From the NCBI RefSeq assembly GCF_002838065.1, contig NZ_PIZU01000002.1, positions 62,001 through 126,000 of the forward strand: a DNA stretch of 64,000 bases, in the 5' to 3' direction. The notes below the pieces were generated by a model. The model was not told the origin of the DNA. It did not search any database and saw nothing but the letters and a program-made list of their open reading frames with translations. The stretch comes from Mycobacterium hubeiense. Lineage in GTDB: Bacteria; Actinomycetota; Actinomycetes; Mycobacteriales; Mycobacteriaceae. Shown here piece by piece: positions 53,640-62,618 of the stretch. Position 1 is the stretch's first letter. Each line of letters begins with the position of its first letter. The translations under genes and the position numbers were made by a program.

Positions 53640-56570
53640 GTGGACACGCAAATGCTGATCAGACTGGTCATCGGCGTACTCATGACCGCGATCGTGCTGT
53701 TCTTCGCCGCCAAGCGCATGCTGTGGCTGACCAACCTGATCCGGTCCGGCCAACCGACCAGCGACGAGCGCGGCCGCAAAGACCACCTCGCCACCCGCAT
53801 CACCACGCAGATCAAAGAGGTCTTCGGGCAAACGCGCCTGCTGCGGTGGTCGATCCCCGGCATCGCCCACTTCTTCACGATGTGGGGCTTTTTCATCCTC
53901 GCGTCGGTGTACCTCGAGGCCTACGGCCTGATCTTCGATCACGACTTCCACATCCCGGTCATCGGCCGCTGGGACGTGCTGGGCTTCCTGCAGGACTTCT
54001 TCGCCGTCGCCGTGCTGCTCGGCATCATCACATTCGCGATCATCCGCGTGGTCCGCGAGCCCAAGAAGCACGGCCGCGACTCCCGCTTCTACGGCAGCCA
54101 CACCGGCGGCGCCTGGCTGATCCTGTTCATGATCTTCAACGTCATCTGGACCTACGCGTTGGTTCGCGGCGCCGCGGTGAACACCGGCGCACTGCCCTAC
54201 GGCGACGGCGCGTTCTTCTCCCAGTTCATGGGCTGGGTGCTGCACCCGTTGGGACACACCGCCAACGAGTGGATCGAGACCATCGCGCTGCTGGCCCACA
54301 TCGCTGTGATGCTGGTGTTCCTGCTGATCGTGCTGCACTCCAAGCACCTGCACATCGGCCTGGCGCCCATCAACGTCACGTTCAAGCGGCTGCCCGACGG
54401 CCTGGGCCCGCTGCTGCCGATGGAGTACAAGGGCGAGCCGATCGACTTCGAGGATCCTGCCGAAGACGCCATATTCGGTCGCGGCAAGATCGAGGACTTC
54501 ACGTGGAAGGGCTATCTGGACTTCACCACGTGCACCGAATGCGGCCGCTGCCAGTCGCAGTGTCCGGCCTGGAACACGGGTAAGCCGTTGTCTCCCAAGC
54601 TCGTCATCATGGACCTGCGCGATCACATGTTCGCCAAGGCGCCGTACTTCCTCGACGGCAAGCCCGTGCCCGAAGAGGGCGCCGAGGAGCTCACCACCGC
54701 CGAGGGCGGCTTCATCGAAACCCACCACGACGAAGAGCACCACGTGCCGGAGTCGGGCTTCGGCCGCGTCCCGATGAACAGCCCCGAGCAGGCCACCCGC
54801 CCGCTGGTCGGCACCGCTGAGCAGAAGGGTGTCATCGACCCCGACGTGCTGTGGTCGTGCACCACCTGCGGCGCCTGCGTGGAGCAGTGCCCGGTCGACA
54901 TCGAGCACATCGACCACATCGTGGACATGCGCCGCTACCAGGTGATGATGGAGTCCGAGTTCCCCGGCGAGCTCGGCGTGCTGTTCAAAAACCTTGAGAC
55001 CAAGGGCAATCCGTGGGGCCAGAACGCCAAAGACCGCACGAACTGGATTGACGAGGTCGACTTCGACGTGCCGGTGTTCGGCAAGGACGTCGACTCCTTC
55101 GAGGACTTCGAGTACCTGTTCTGGGTCGGCTGCGCCGGCGCCTACGAGGACCGCGCCAAGAAGACGACGAAGGCCGTCGCCGAGCTGCTCGCGACCGCGG
55201 GCGTGAAGTTCTTGGTGCTCGGCGAAGGCGAAACCTGCAACGGCGACTCCGCCCGCCGCTCCGGCAACGAGTTCCTGTTCCAGCAGCTGGCCGCCCAGAA
55301 CGTCGAGACGCTCAACGAGCTGTTCGAGGGCGTCGAGCGCGTCGACCGCAAGATCGTCGTCACCTGCCCGCACTGCTTCAACACGCTGGGCCGCGAATAC
55401 CCGCAGGTGGGCGGCAATTACACCGTCGTGCACCACACCCAGCTGCTCAACCGCCTGGTCCGCGACAAGAAGCTGGTGCCCGTCAGCCCCGTCAGCCAGG
55501 ACGTCACCTACCACGACCCGTGCTACCTGGGCCGGCACAACAAGGAGTACACCGCGCCGCGTGAGCTTGTCGGGGCGTCGGGCGCCAAGCTGACCGAGAT
55601 GCCACGGCATGCCGACCGCGGTCTGTGCTGCGGTGCCGGTGGCGCGCGGATGTGGATGGAAGAGCACATCGGCAAGCGCGTCAACCACGAACGCGTCGAA
55701 GAGGCGCTGGACACCGGCGCGTCGACGATCGCGACGGGCTGCCCGTTCTGCCGGGTGATGATGACCGACGGCGTCGACGACGTCGCGGCGGCCAACGATC
55801 TGCCGAAGGCCGAGGTGCTCGACGTGGCGCAGCTGCTGCTCGGCGCGCTGGACAAGAGCACGGTCACGCTGCCGCCCAAGGGTGCCGCCGCCGAGGCCGC
55901 CGCCGCCAAGGCCGCGAAGGCTGAGGCCGCTCCGGCACCCGCGAAGGCCCCGGCCGAAGCGGAGCCGGAACCGGTCGAAGCCAAGACCGAGGCCCCGGTC
56001 GAGACCAAGGCGGTCACGGGGTTGGGCATCGCCGGCGGCGCCAAGCGACCCGGCGCCAAGAAGGCCGCTCCCGCGGCCGAGGCATCTGCGCCTGCGGCAC
56101 CTGCCAAGGGGCTGGGTCTGGCTGCCGGGGCCAAGCGCCCAGGCGCCGCGAAGGCTGCGCCGACGGCCGAAAGCGCGCCTGCTGCCGAAACCGCCTCTGC
56201 GCCTGCGGCACCCGCGAAAGGCCTCGGCATCGCCGCCGGCGCCAAGCGGCCGGGCGCGAAGAAGACGGCCGCGGCACCCGCCGAAACACCTGCCGAAAAG
56301 CCTGCGGAGGCACCCGCGGCGGAAGCCAAGGCCGAGCCGCCAGTGAAGGGCCTGGGCATCGCCGCCGGCGCACGTCGGCCGGGCGCGAAGAAGGCGCCGG
56401 CCGCCCCGCAACCCGCCGCGGCGGAGCCGCCGTCCACCGCTAGCGAACCCGAGTCCACGGCGGTCGAGCCCAAACCCGCCGCGAGCACCGATGACAATGG
56501 CGAGAAGCCGCAGCCGCCGGTCAAGGGGCTGGGCATCGCGCGGGGCGCGAGACCGCCTGGCAAACGTTAA
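53640..56570 (+). CDS. etfD: EtfD-type membrane Fe-S protein (Rv0338c-like)
   Basis: 976 residues from the GTG at 53640 with GGGAGG at 53626-53631. Five to six N-terminal membrane helices of a haem b/nitrate-reductase-gamma-like domain (about 5-250), two [4Fe-4S] motifs (CTECGRCQSQCP and CTTCGACVEQCP), then two CCG domains (CPHCFNTLG with DPCYLGRH, RGLCCGAGGARMW). Rv0338c was named EtfD because it passes electrons from ETF-linked fatty-acid beta-oxidation to menaquinone. The last about 220 residues are an Ala/Pro/Lys-rich tail with five copies of a KGLGIAAGAKRPGAKK-type motif. Confidence 0.9.
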   Translation: MDTQMLIRLVIGVLMTAIVLFFAAKRMLWLTNLIRSGQPTSDERGRKDHLATRITTQIKEVFGQTRLLRWSIPGIAHFFTMWGFFILASVYLEAYGLIFDHDFHIPVIGRWDVLGFLQDFFAVAVLLGIITFAIIRVVREPKKHGRDSRFYGSHTGGAWLILFMIFNVIWTYALVRGAAVNTGALPYGDGAFFSQFMGWVLHPLGHTANEWIETIALLAHIAVMLVFLLIVLHSKHLHIGLAPINVTFKRLPDGLGPLLPMEYKGEPIDFEDPAEDAIFGRGKIEDFTWKGYLDFTTCTECGRCQSQCPAWNTGKPLSPKLVIMDLRDHMFAKAPYFLDGKPVPEEGAEELTTAEGGFIETHHDEEHHVPESGFGRVPMNSPEQATRPLVGTAEQKGVIDPDVLWSCTTCGACVEQCPVDIEHIDHIVDMRRYQVMMESEFPGELGVLFKNLETKGNPWGQNAKDRTNWIDEVDFDVPVFGKDVDSFEDFEYLFWVGCAGAYEDRAKKTTKAVAELLATAGVKFLVLGEGETCNGDSARRSGNEFLFQQLAAQNVETLNELFEGVERVDRKIVVTCPHCFNTLGREYPQVGGNYTVVHHTQLLNRLVRDKKLVPVSPVSQDVTYHDPCYLGRHNKEYTAPRELVGASGAKLTEMPRHADRGLCCGAGGARMWMEEHIGKRVNHERVEEALDTGASTIATGCPFCRVMMTDGVDDVAAANDLPKAEVLDVAQLLLGALDKSTVTLPPKGAAAEAAAAKAAKAEAAPAPAKAPAEAEPEPVEAKTEAPVETKAVTGLGIAGGAKRPGAKKAAPAAEASAPAAPAKGLGLAAGAKRPGAAKAAPTAESAPAAETASAPAAPAKGLGIAAGAKRPGAKKTAAAPAETPAEKPAEAPAAEAKAEPPVKGLGIAAGARRPGAKKAPAAPQPAAAEPPSTASEPESTAVEPKPAASTDDNGEKPQPPVKGLGIARGARPPGKR

Positions 56571-56591
56571 CCGGACGTTCGTGCAAATTCA

Positions 56592-57884
56592 GTGGACGAC
56601 GATGAGACCATGGTGAACGTGTCCACCCATCAGCTGCCGTGGCAGACCACGAGCCACCACCCGCGACAGCGCACGTTCACGCAGTCGACCAAACTGCAGG
56701 ACGTCCTGTACGAGATCCGTGGCCCGGTGCACGAGCATGCCGGGCGGTTGGAGGCTGAGGGCCACCGGATCCTCAAGCTGAACATCGGCAATCCCGCCCC
56801 GTTCGGCTTCGAGGCGCCCGATGTCATCATGCGCGACATCATTCAGGCGCTGCCGTACGCGCAGGGGTATTCGGACTCCAAGGGCATCCTGCCGGCGCGA
56901 CGGGCGGTGTTCACCCGCTACGAGCTCGTCGACGGTTTCCCGAAGTTCGACGTCGACGACGTCTTCCTCGGCAACGGCGTCTCCGAACTGATCACCATGA
57001 CGCTGCAGGCGTTGTTGGACAACGGCGATCAGGTGCTGATCCCCGCGCCGGACTACCCGCTGTGGACGGCGTCGACGTCACTGGCGGGCGGCACGCCCGT
57101 GCACTACCTGTGCGATGAGACCCAAGGCTGGCAGCCCGATATCGCCGACATGGAGTCCAAGATCACCGAACGCACCAAGGCGATCGTGGTGATCAACCCG
57201 AACAACCCGACCGGCGCGGTGTACAGCCGCGAAATCCTCGAGCAGATCGCGGATTTGGCGCGTAAGCATCAGCTGCTGCTGCTCGCCGACGAGATCTACG
57301 ACAAGATCCTCTACGACGACGCCAAACACATCGCGATGGCGTCCGTTGCGCCAGATGTGTTGACGCTGACCTACAACGGGCTGTCCAAGGCATATCGCGT
57401 GGCCGGCTACCGGTCGGGCTGGCTGATCATCACCGGGCCGAAGGAGCACGCGACCAGCTTCATCGAGGGCATCAGCTTGCTGGCCAATATGCGGCTGTGC
57501 CCGAATGTGCCTGCGCAGCATGCGATTCAGGTGGCGCTCGGCGGGCATCAGAGCATCGATGACCTGGTGCTGCCGGGCGGGCGACTGCGCGAGCAACGCG
57601 ACGTGGCGTGGGAGAAGCTCAACGAGATCCCGGGGGTGTCGTGCGTCAAGCCGCAGGGCGCGTTGTATGCGTTCCCGCGGTTGGATCCCGAGGTCTACGA
57701 CATCGTCGACGACGAGCAGCTGGTGCTCGATCTGCTGTTGCAGGAGAAGATCCTCGTCACGCAGGGCACCGGATTCAATTGGCCTGCACCGGATCACCTG
57801 CGCATCGTCACGCTGCCGTGGGCGCGTGACCTGGCCGCCGCGATCGAGCGGCTGGGCAACTTCCTGGTCAGCTACCGGCAATGA
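56592..57884 (+). CDS. aspC: Aspartate/alanine aminotransferase, class I
   Basis: 430 residues, starting 22 bp after etfD. The GTG at 56592 gives DDDETMVNVSTHQLPWQT, which aligns with the start of M. tuberculosis Rv0337c (429 aa, from memory). PLP-dependent fold type I: NPNNPTGAVYS, LADEIYDKILYDD, and the PLP lysine in NGLSKAYRVAGYRSGW. The family transfers amino groups between aspartate or alanine and 2-oxoacids. Order etfD-aspC is conserved in mycobacteria. Confidence 0.95.
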   Translation: MDDDETMVNVSTHQLPWQTTSHHPRQRTFTQSTKLQDVLYEIRGPVHEHAGRLEAEGHRILKLNIGNPAPFGFEAPDVIMRDIIQALPYAQGYSDSKGILPARRAVFTRYELVDGFPKFDVDDVFLGNGVSELITMTLQALLDNGDQVLIPAPDYPLWTASTSLAGGTPVHYLCDETQGWQPDIADMESKITERTKAIVVINPNNPTGAVYSREILEQIADLARKHQLLLLADEIYDKILYDDAKHIAMASVAPDVLTLTYNGLSKAYRVAGYRSGWLIITGPKEHATSFIEGISLLANMRLCPNVPAQHAIQVALGGHQSIDDLVLPGGRLREQRDVAWEKLNEIPGVSCVKPQGALYAFPRLDPEVYDIVDDEQLVLDLLLQEKILVTQGTGFNWPAPDHLRIVTLPWARDLAAAIERLGNFLVSYRQ

Positions 57885-57906
57885 GGTCGTCACACGACGA
57901 CTGAGT

Positions 57907-58005
57907 GTCGAGTGTGCAATCACTGCGTCGAGTGTGCAGTGACTGCGGGATTTTTCGAGTTTCGGCGCAGTGGCCGCACACTGAACGCAGTGAACGCACA
58001 GTCGA
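57907..58005. repeat. Intergenic repeat, GTCGAGTGTGC family, copy 2
   Basis: GTCGAGTGTGC at 57907-57917 and again at 57926-57936, followed by GCAGTGGCCGCACACT (57967-57982) and a degenerate fourth arm to 58005. Same organisation as copy 1 at 7707-7805, including the shared GCAGTGGCCGCACACT block. It lies between aspC and the YibE/F gene on the same strand. Confidence 0.6.
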
Positions 58006-58043
58006 TGCGACGACCCTGCAGCTTCGCCCCTTACCCTTGCCGG

Positions 58044-59312
58044 GTGACGCACTCGCACGCCCACTCGCACTCGCTGGACGGCCCGGCCCCGCTCGGCCCG
58101 CTGGCCGCCAGGATCGTCGTCGGCCTGCTGATCGCCATCGGCATCGCCGTCATCGCCGGCGCCGCCCTGCTATGGCCCAGCCAGCAGAAGGTCGACATCC
58201 CGCTGCCGTTTCAGAACGCCGCCGGCGGGGCCGTCACCACCGAAGCCGGCCACGTCCTTTCCAGCAGCCTGGCCACCTGCGGCAGCCCGTCCGTCGGCGC
58301 AGTGCTGACCGACGACCCTCTGCCCGCCCAGGGCGACGGCGCGCAGTGCGTGCAGACGCTCATCGCCATCGACTCCGGCCCCAACAAGGGCGCCAACACT
58401 GTCCTCGAGTTCAGCGGCGGCCCCGGCCAGCCCCAGCTTGTCGCCGGCGACGATATTCGCCTCAGCCGCCAGGTCGATCAGGCCGGCACCACCACCTACG
58501 CGTTCTACGACTACGAACGCGCCTGGCCCCTGGTCATGCTGGCGCTGGTGTTCGCCGTGGTGATCGTCGCGGTCGCACGGTGGCGCGGGCTGCGCGCGCT
58601 CGTCGGCATCGTCGTCGCATTCGCCGTGCTGGTGATCTTCCTGCTACCCGCCCTGCGCGACGGCGCTGCCGCCATCCCCGTCGCGTTGGTCGCCTCCGCG
58701 GCCATCCTCTACGCCGTCATCTACCTCGCCCACGGCGTCAGCCTGCGCACCAGCGCGGCGCTGCTCGGCACGCTCACCTCGCTGGGCCTGGCCGCCGTAT
58801 TATCCTGGATCGCAATCAAATTCGCCCACCTGACCGGGCTGTCGGAAGATCAGAACAACGAAGTCGCCGCGTATCTCGGCAATGTATCGATCACGGGGCT
58901 GCTGCTGGCCGGGTTCATCATCGGCTCGCTCGGTGTGCTCAACGACGTCACCGTCACGCAGGCGTCGACGGTGTTCGAGCTGGCCGAGATCGAAGGCGCC
59001 ACACGGCGAAAGATCTTCACCGGGGCCATGCGCGTCGGCCGCGACCACATCGCCAGCACCGTCTACACGCTGGTGCTGGCCTATGCCGGTAGCGCGCTGC
59101 CGCTGCTGCTGTTGTTCAGCGTGGCCAATCGGTCGCTGGGTGACGTGTTGACGAGCGAGAGCGTGGCCATCGAGATCGCGCGCTCCGCGGTCGGCGGCAT
59201 CGCGCTCGCGCTGTCGGTGCCGCTGACTACGGGCATCGCCGCGGTGCTGGCAACACCGAAATCCGTTACCGCTCCAGTAGTTCGAGCAGATAGGCGCCGT
59301 ATCCCGACTTGA
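58044..59312 (+). CDS. YibE/F-family integral membrane protein
   Basis: 422 residues from the GTG at 58044; the open frame upstream lies in the intergenic repeat. His-rich N-terminus ([12 protein letters not shown]), one helix (about 20-40), an extracytoplasmic domain (about 45-150) and six to seven helices. The C-terminal part ([26 protein letters not shown], then [16 protein letters not shown]) is the YibE/F signature. Function unknown in general; the family is widespread in Gram-positives. Its 3' end overlaps the end of rmlA by 47 bp, tail to tail. Confidence 0.85.
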   Translation: MTHSHAHSHSLDGPAPLGPLAARIVVGLLIAIGIAVIAGAALLWPSQQKVDIPLPFQNAAGGAVTTEAGHVLSSSLATCGSPSVGAVLTDDPLPAQGDGAQCVQTLIAIDSGPNKGANTVLEFSGGPGQPQLVAGDDIRLSRQVDQAGTTTYAFYDYERAWPLVMLALVFAVVIVAVARWRGLRALVGIVVAFAVLVIFLLPALRDGAAAIPVALVASAAILYAVIYLAHGVSLRTSAALLGTLTSLGLAAVLSWIAIKFAHLTGLSEDQNNEVAAYLGNVSITGLLLAGFIIGSLGVLNDVTVTQASTVFELAEIEGATRRKIFTGAMRVGRDHIASTVYTLVLAYAGSALPLLLLFSVANRSLGDVLTSESVAIEIARSAVGGIALALSVPLTTGIAAVLATPKSVTAPVVRADRRRIPT

Positions 59313-60129
59313 GCAGGGTGTGCGCTCGCGCGGCCAGCTGGTCGTCGTCGATGAAGCCGACGCGCCAGGCCACTTCCTCCGGCACGCTGATCTTGAGGCC
59401 CTGCCGACGCTCGATGGTGCGGACGTAATCGGCGGCGTCCAGCAGTGAGTCAAAGGTGCCGGTGTCCAGCCACGCGGTGCCACGCGCCAACACCTCGACG
59501 GAAAGCCGACCCTGGTTCAGGTAGATCTGGTTGATTTCGGTGATCTCGTACTCGCCGCGGGCCGACTTCTCAAGGGAGCGGGCTATTTCCACCACGTCGT
59601 TGTCGTAGAAGTACAGCCCCGGAACGGCGTAGTGCGACTTCGGCGTCGCGGGCTTCTCTTCCAGCGACAGCGCGGTGCCGTCGGCCCCGAATTCCACCAC
59701 TCCGTAGGCCGATGGGTTGGCCACCCAGTAGGCGAAAATCGCTCCGCCGCTGACGTTTTGGAATCTCCGCAAGCTGGTGCCAAGCCCTGGCCCGTAGAAG
59801 ATGTTGTCGCCCAACACCAATGCTACCGAGTCGTTCCCGATGTGGGACGCCCCGATCACGAAAGCCTGTGCCAGCCCGTCGGGCGCGGGCTGCACCGCAT
59901 AACTGATGTCGATGCCGAAAGCCGAACCGTCGCCGAGCAATCGGTGAAAGCTCGGCGCGTCGTCGGGCGTGGTGATCACCTGGATATCGCGGATGCCGGC
60001 CATCATCAACGTGGACAGCGGGTAATAGATCAGCGGCTTGTCGTACACCGGCACCAACTGCTTGGACACGCCCATCGTGATCGGGTACAGCCGCGTCCCC
60101 GATCCACCCGCCAGGATGATGCCCCGCAT
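59266..60129 (-). CDS. rmlA: RmlA, glucose-1-phosphate thymidylyltransferase
   Basis: 287 residues from the ATG at 60129, which shares one base with the preceding stop (TGATG). [11 protein letters not shown] and [11 protein letters not shown] form the nucleotide-binding site; [12 protein letters not shown] and the conserved C-terminal part follow. It makes dTDP-glucose, the first step to dTDP-rhamnose, needed for the arabinogalactan-peptidoglycan linker in mycobacteria. Last gene of a leftward block. Confidence 0.96.
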   Translation of the reverse strand: MRGIILAGGSGTRLYPITMGVSKQLVPVYDKPLIYYPLSTLMMAGIRDIQVITTPDDAPSFHRLLGDGSAFGIDISYAVQPAPDGLAQAFVIGASHIGNDSVALVLGDNIFYGPGLGTSLRRFQNVSGGAIFAYWVANPSAYGVVEFGADGTALSLEEKPATPKSHYAVPGLYFYDNDVVEIARSLEKSARGEYEITEINQIYLNQGRLSVEVLARGTAWLDTGTFDSLLDAADYVRTIERRQGLKISVPEEVAWRVGFIDDDQLAARAHTLLKSGYGAYLLELLER

Positions 60130-60497
60130 CAGCCCATCAAATCCTCTTCGGTGAGGTCGGTGGCGGCCAGCGCGGACTCCAGATCCGGATGCCGGAACAC
60201 CGACGTCACGTGGTCCTGCACGACGCGAAACGCCGACGCCATCGGGGTGGTCTGGCCGTCGGCGGAGGTCACCTGCTGCTCGACGACGACCACGCCGTCG
60301 TGCACGTACATCCGGCCCGGCTCGGCCTTGATCCCGGCCGACTGGGCCCACTCCAGCAGGGCGGTATGACCCTGCGCGGCGCCGTTGGCGTCGCCCACCT
60401 CGATATCGTCGCTGGACAACCGGACCAGCGTGTCGAAGTCCCGCTCGTTGAGCGCGTCATGCCAGGCGAGAACGGTGGCCATCTCCGAAGTCGTCAT
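60129..60497 (-). CDS. NTF2-like small protein (Rv0333-type)
   Basis: 122 residues from the ATG at 60497. Starts with helices ([19 protein letters not shown]) and a curved beta sheet ([29 protein letters not shown]) typical of the NTF2/SnoaL fold. Overlaps rmlA by one base, and lies 18 bp after the maleylpyruvate-isomerase-like gene. Function unknown; a SnoaL-like ligand pocket is expected. Confidence 0.75.
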   Translation of the reverse strand: MTTSEMATVLAWHDALNERDFDTLVRLSSDDIEVGDANGAAQGHTALLEWAQSAGIKAEPGRMYVHDGVVVVEQQVTSADGQTTPMASAFRVVQDHVTSVFRHPDLESALAATDLTEEDLMG

Positions 60498-60515
60498 GCT
60501 GGCAAGGTACGCCAC

Positions 60516-61268
60516 TCAGAACGGCGTGCGCTCCAACCAGTCATCCCAGATGGCGTTGTCGCCGAAAACCTCGATGCCGGCCTCCGCACCAGAGCGCCGC
60601 CGCGTGATCGTCAGCAGCAGGTCCTTGGCCGGGCCCCGCAGCGCCACATCGCCCTTCGCGTGCGCATGCGACCAGTCCAGGCCTTCCTCGTCGCTGGTGA
60701 TCTGCCATTCGCCGATGCCGCCGAGGTTGTCGTCGGTGGCGTGCAGATGCAGCGTCTTGCCCAGTTCCAGCGGGCGCTGGCCGCGCCGCTTGGTCTCGAT
60801 GGCGACGCGTTCGATCCATTCGCTGATGGCGTCGGCGGCCAGTTCGGACGGCAGGTCGTAGTCGGCGCCCAGGGCCAGCGCGGCGTCGGCGCGATGCACC
60901 ACGACCTCATGCACGCGCCGGCGGATCCACCAGCCCGCCGGGCGCGGGCCCAGGAACGTCCACACCCTCGCGTCGGAGCCAACGTGATCGACCGCCCGGA
61001 TGACCAGCTCGGCGCCGTCGTTCAGCCAGTCGATCGCCGCGTCGGGGTCGTCGGGCGGTTTGCCCTCGGGCACCTCACGCGGGTCGGGCGCTTCGGAGAG
61101 CCGGTGCGCGACAATCTGTGCGGCCCAGCGATTCCCGCGCCCGACATGACGGAACAACTGTTTGAGCGTCCAGTCGGGGCAGGTCGGGACGGGCGTCGTC
61201 GGATCGGCCGTCCGGATGAGCTCGCCGAACGCTCGGGTCTGCTCGAGCAGTGCCGCTCGGAAATCCAC
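60516..61268 (-). CDS. Maleylpyruvate isomerase-family (mycothiol-dependent) protein, Rv0332-type
   Basis: 250 residues from a GTG. DinB-like N-terminal bundle with TCPDWTLKQLFRHVGRGNRWAA (metal-binding His) and a WWIRRRVHEVVVHRADAA segment with the other His ligands, then a small SCP-like C-terminal domain (GDVALRGPAKDLLLTITRRR). Starts 1 bp after the P450 stop, so co-transcribed. Enzyme activity unknown. Confidence 0.85.
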   Translation of the reverse strand: MDFRAALLEQTRAFGELIRTADPTTPVPTCPDWTLKQLFRHVGRGNRWAAQIVAHRLSEAPDPREVPEGKPPDDPDAAIDWLNDGAELVIRAVDHVGSDARVWTFLGPRPAGWWIRRRVHEVVVHRADAALALGADYDLPSELAADAISEWIERVAIETKRRGQRPLELGKTLHLHATDDNLGGIGEWQITSDEEGLDWSHAHAKGDVALRGPAKDLLLTITRRRSGAEAGIEVFGDNAIWDDWLERTPF

Positions 61269-61269
61269 G

Positions 61270-62580
61270 TCACGAACTTACAGCCGCGCGCGCCTTCCCG
61301 AGTGCGATCGGCAGCGTCGACCACCCATGCAGCACCCGGGTTTCGCGCCGGGCGCCCTCACCGGCCAGCCGCGCGTCGGGGAAGCGCTCGAAGAATGTGC
61401 GCAATCCGACTTCGCCTTCCGCGCGCGCCAGCGCCGCACCCAGGCAGAAGTGCCGTCCACCGGAGAACGACAGGTGCCGGCCGGCGTTGGCGCGTTCGAT
61501 GTCGAAGCGATGGGGGTCGTCGAACACCTTGGGGTCGCGGTTGGCGCCGGCCAGGTGAATGATGACCAGCTCGTCTTGCCGCACGGGCGTACCGGCGATC
61601 TTAGTGTCCGTGCCCGCGATCCGCGCGGTCACCTGTACCGGCGAATCCAGCCGCAGGATCTCCTCGACGGCGTTGGGCCACAGCTCGGGGCGGGCAGCGA
61701 GCGTATCGAGATGCTCGGGCGCGTCGAGCAGCATCCTGATCCCGTTGCCGAGCAGGTTCACCGTCGTCTCGAAGCCGGCCGCCAGCACGAGGCCGGCCAG
61801 CGCCTGCAGTTCGCGTTCGTTGAGCGGTTCGTCGTTGTTTTCGTTGGCCACCAGCATCTGGCTCATCAGGTCGTCGCCCGGGTTGCGGCGCAGCTCCCGC
61901 AAGTGTGCGGTCAGCCAGCCCTGGAACCCGACGATGCCCTGATGCACCTGCTTGTACTGTCGCCAGGTCAGCCCGAAATCCAGGCTGGGCGCGGCGAGTT
62001 CGCCGTAGTGCAGGATGCTCGGACGCGCGTCGTAGGGAACGCCGAGGATGTCGCCGATGATCGCGACGGGCAGCTGCGAGCAGTACCGCTCGACCACGTC
62101 GACGACGGTGTCGCCCTCGATGTCGTCGAGCAGTTCGTTGGCGGTTTTCTCGACCCCATCCCGTAGCTTCGCCACCGCGCGCGGGGTGAACACCGACGAC
62201 ACCAGCTTGCGGTAGCGGGTGTGGTCGGGCGGGTCGACGGCCAGCAGCGACGGCGGTTCGATCGGGTGCAGCAGCCCGGTGTCGGTTTTCTCGACGACCC
62301 AGCGCAGCGGCCGGGGCAGCCCGTCACCGCCCGCAGAGGTGACGAGGAAGTCATCGGAGCGCAGCAATTCGGCCGCGACGGCGTGGTCGAACGTCAGCAG
62401 GCCCAGCATGCTGCGGATCATCGGGCCGCGGCCGCGCAGCTCATCGGCGAAGGCGGCCTGGTTGTCCTTCACCGTCGGGTCGGCGATCAGGCGTGCCTGC
62501 GGGTCGCCGCGACGGGCTCCGTACGCCGCGAGGCCGCGAACCACTCCGTGCAGGGCCAGCCAACGGATGCGTTGCCTCAT
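61270..62580 (-). CDS. Cytochrome P450, CYP140 family
   Basis: 436 residues from the ATG at 62580; the frame is open further upstream but looks non-coding. Haem loop SFSGGRHFCLGAAL (Cys379 ligand), I-helix AGFETTVNLLGNG (Glu-Thr pair), ExxR in EEILRLDSPVQVTAR. The N-terminus (RIRWLALHGVVRGLAAYGAR) and much of the body resemble CYP140A1 of M. tuberculosis (Rv1880c, 438 aa, from memory). Natural substrate unknown. Sits upstream of the Rv0332-type gene in a tight block. Confidence 0.9.
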   Translation of the reverse strand: MRQRIRWLALHGVVRGLAAYGARRGDPQARLIADPTVKDNQAAFADELRGRGPMIRSMLGLLTFDHAVAAELLRSDDFLVTSAGGDGLPRPLRWVVEKTDTGLLHPIEPPSLLAVDPPDHTRYRKLVSSVFTPRAVAKLRDGVEKTANELLDDIEGDTVVDVVERYCSQLPVAIIGDILGVPYDARPSILHYGELAAPSLDFGLTWRQYKQVHQGIVGFQGWLTAHLRELRRNPGDDLMSQMLVANENNDEPLNERELQALAGLVLAAGFETTVNLLGNGIRMLLDAPEHLDTLAARPELWPNAVEEILRLDSPVQVTARIAGTDTKIAGTPVRQDELVIIHLAGANRDPKVFDDPHRFDIERANAGRHLSFSGGRHFCLGAALARAEGEVGLRTFFERFPDARLAGEGARRETRVLHGWSTLPIALGKARAAVSS

Positions 62581-62618
62581 GTTTTGAGCGTACGACCGCG
62601 CCCGCTGTTCTACAAGTG

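Noticed and set aside
53616..56411. 931-residue open frame antisense to etfD
   Set aside because: Shadow of etfD; low-complexity, with no recognisable domain.
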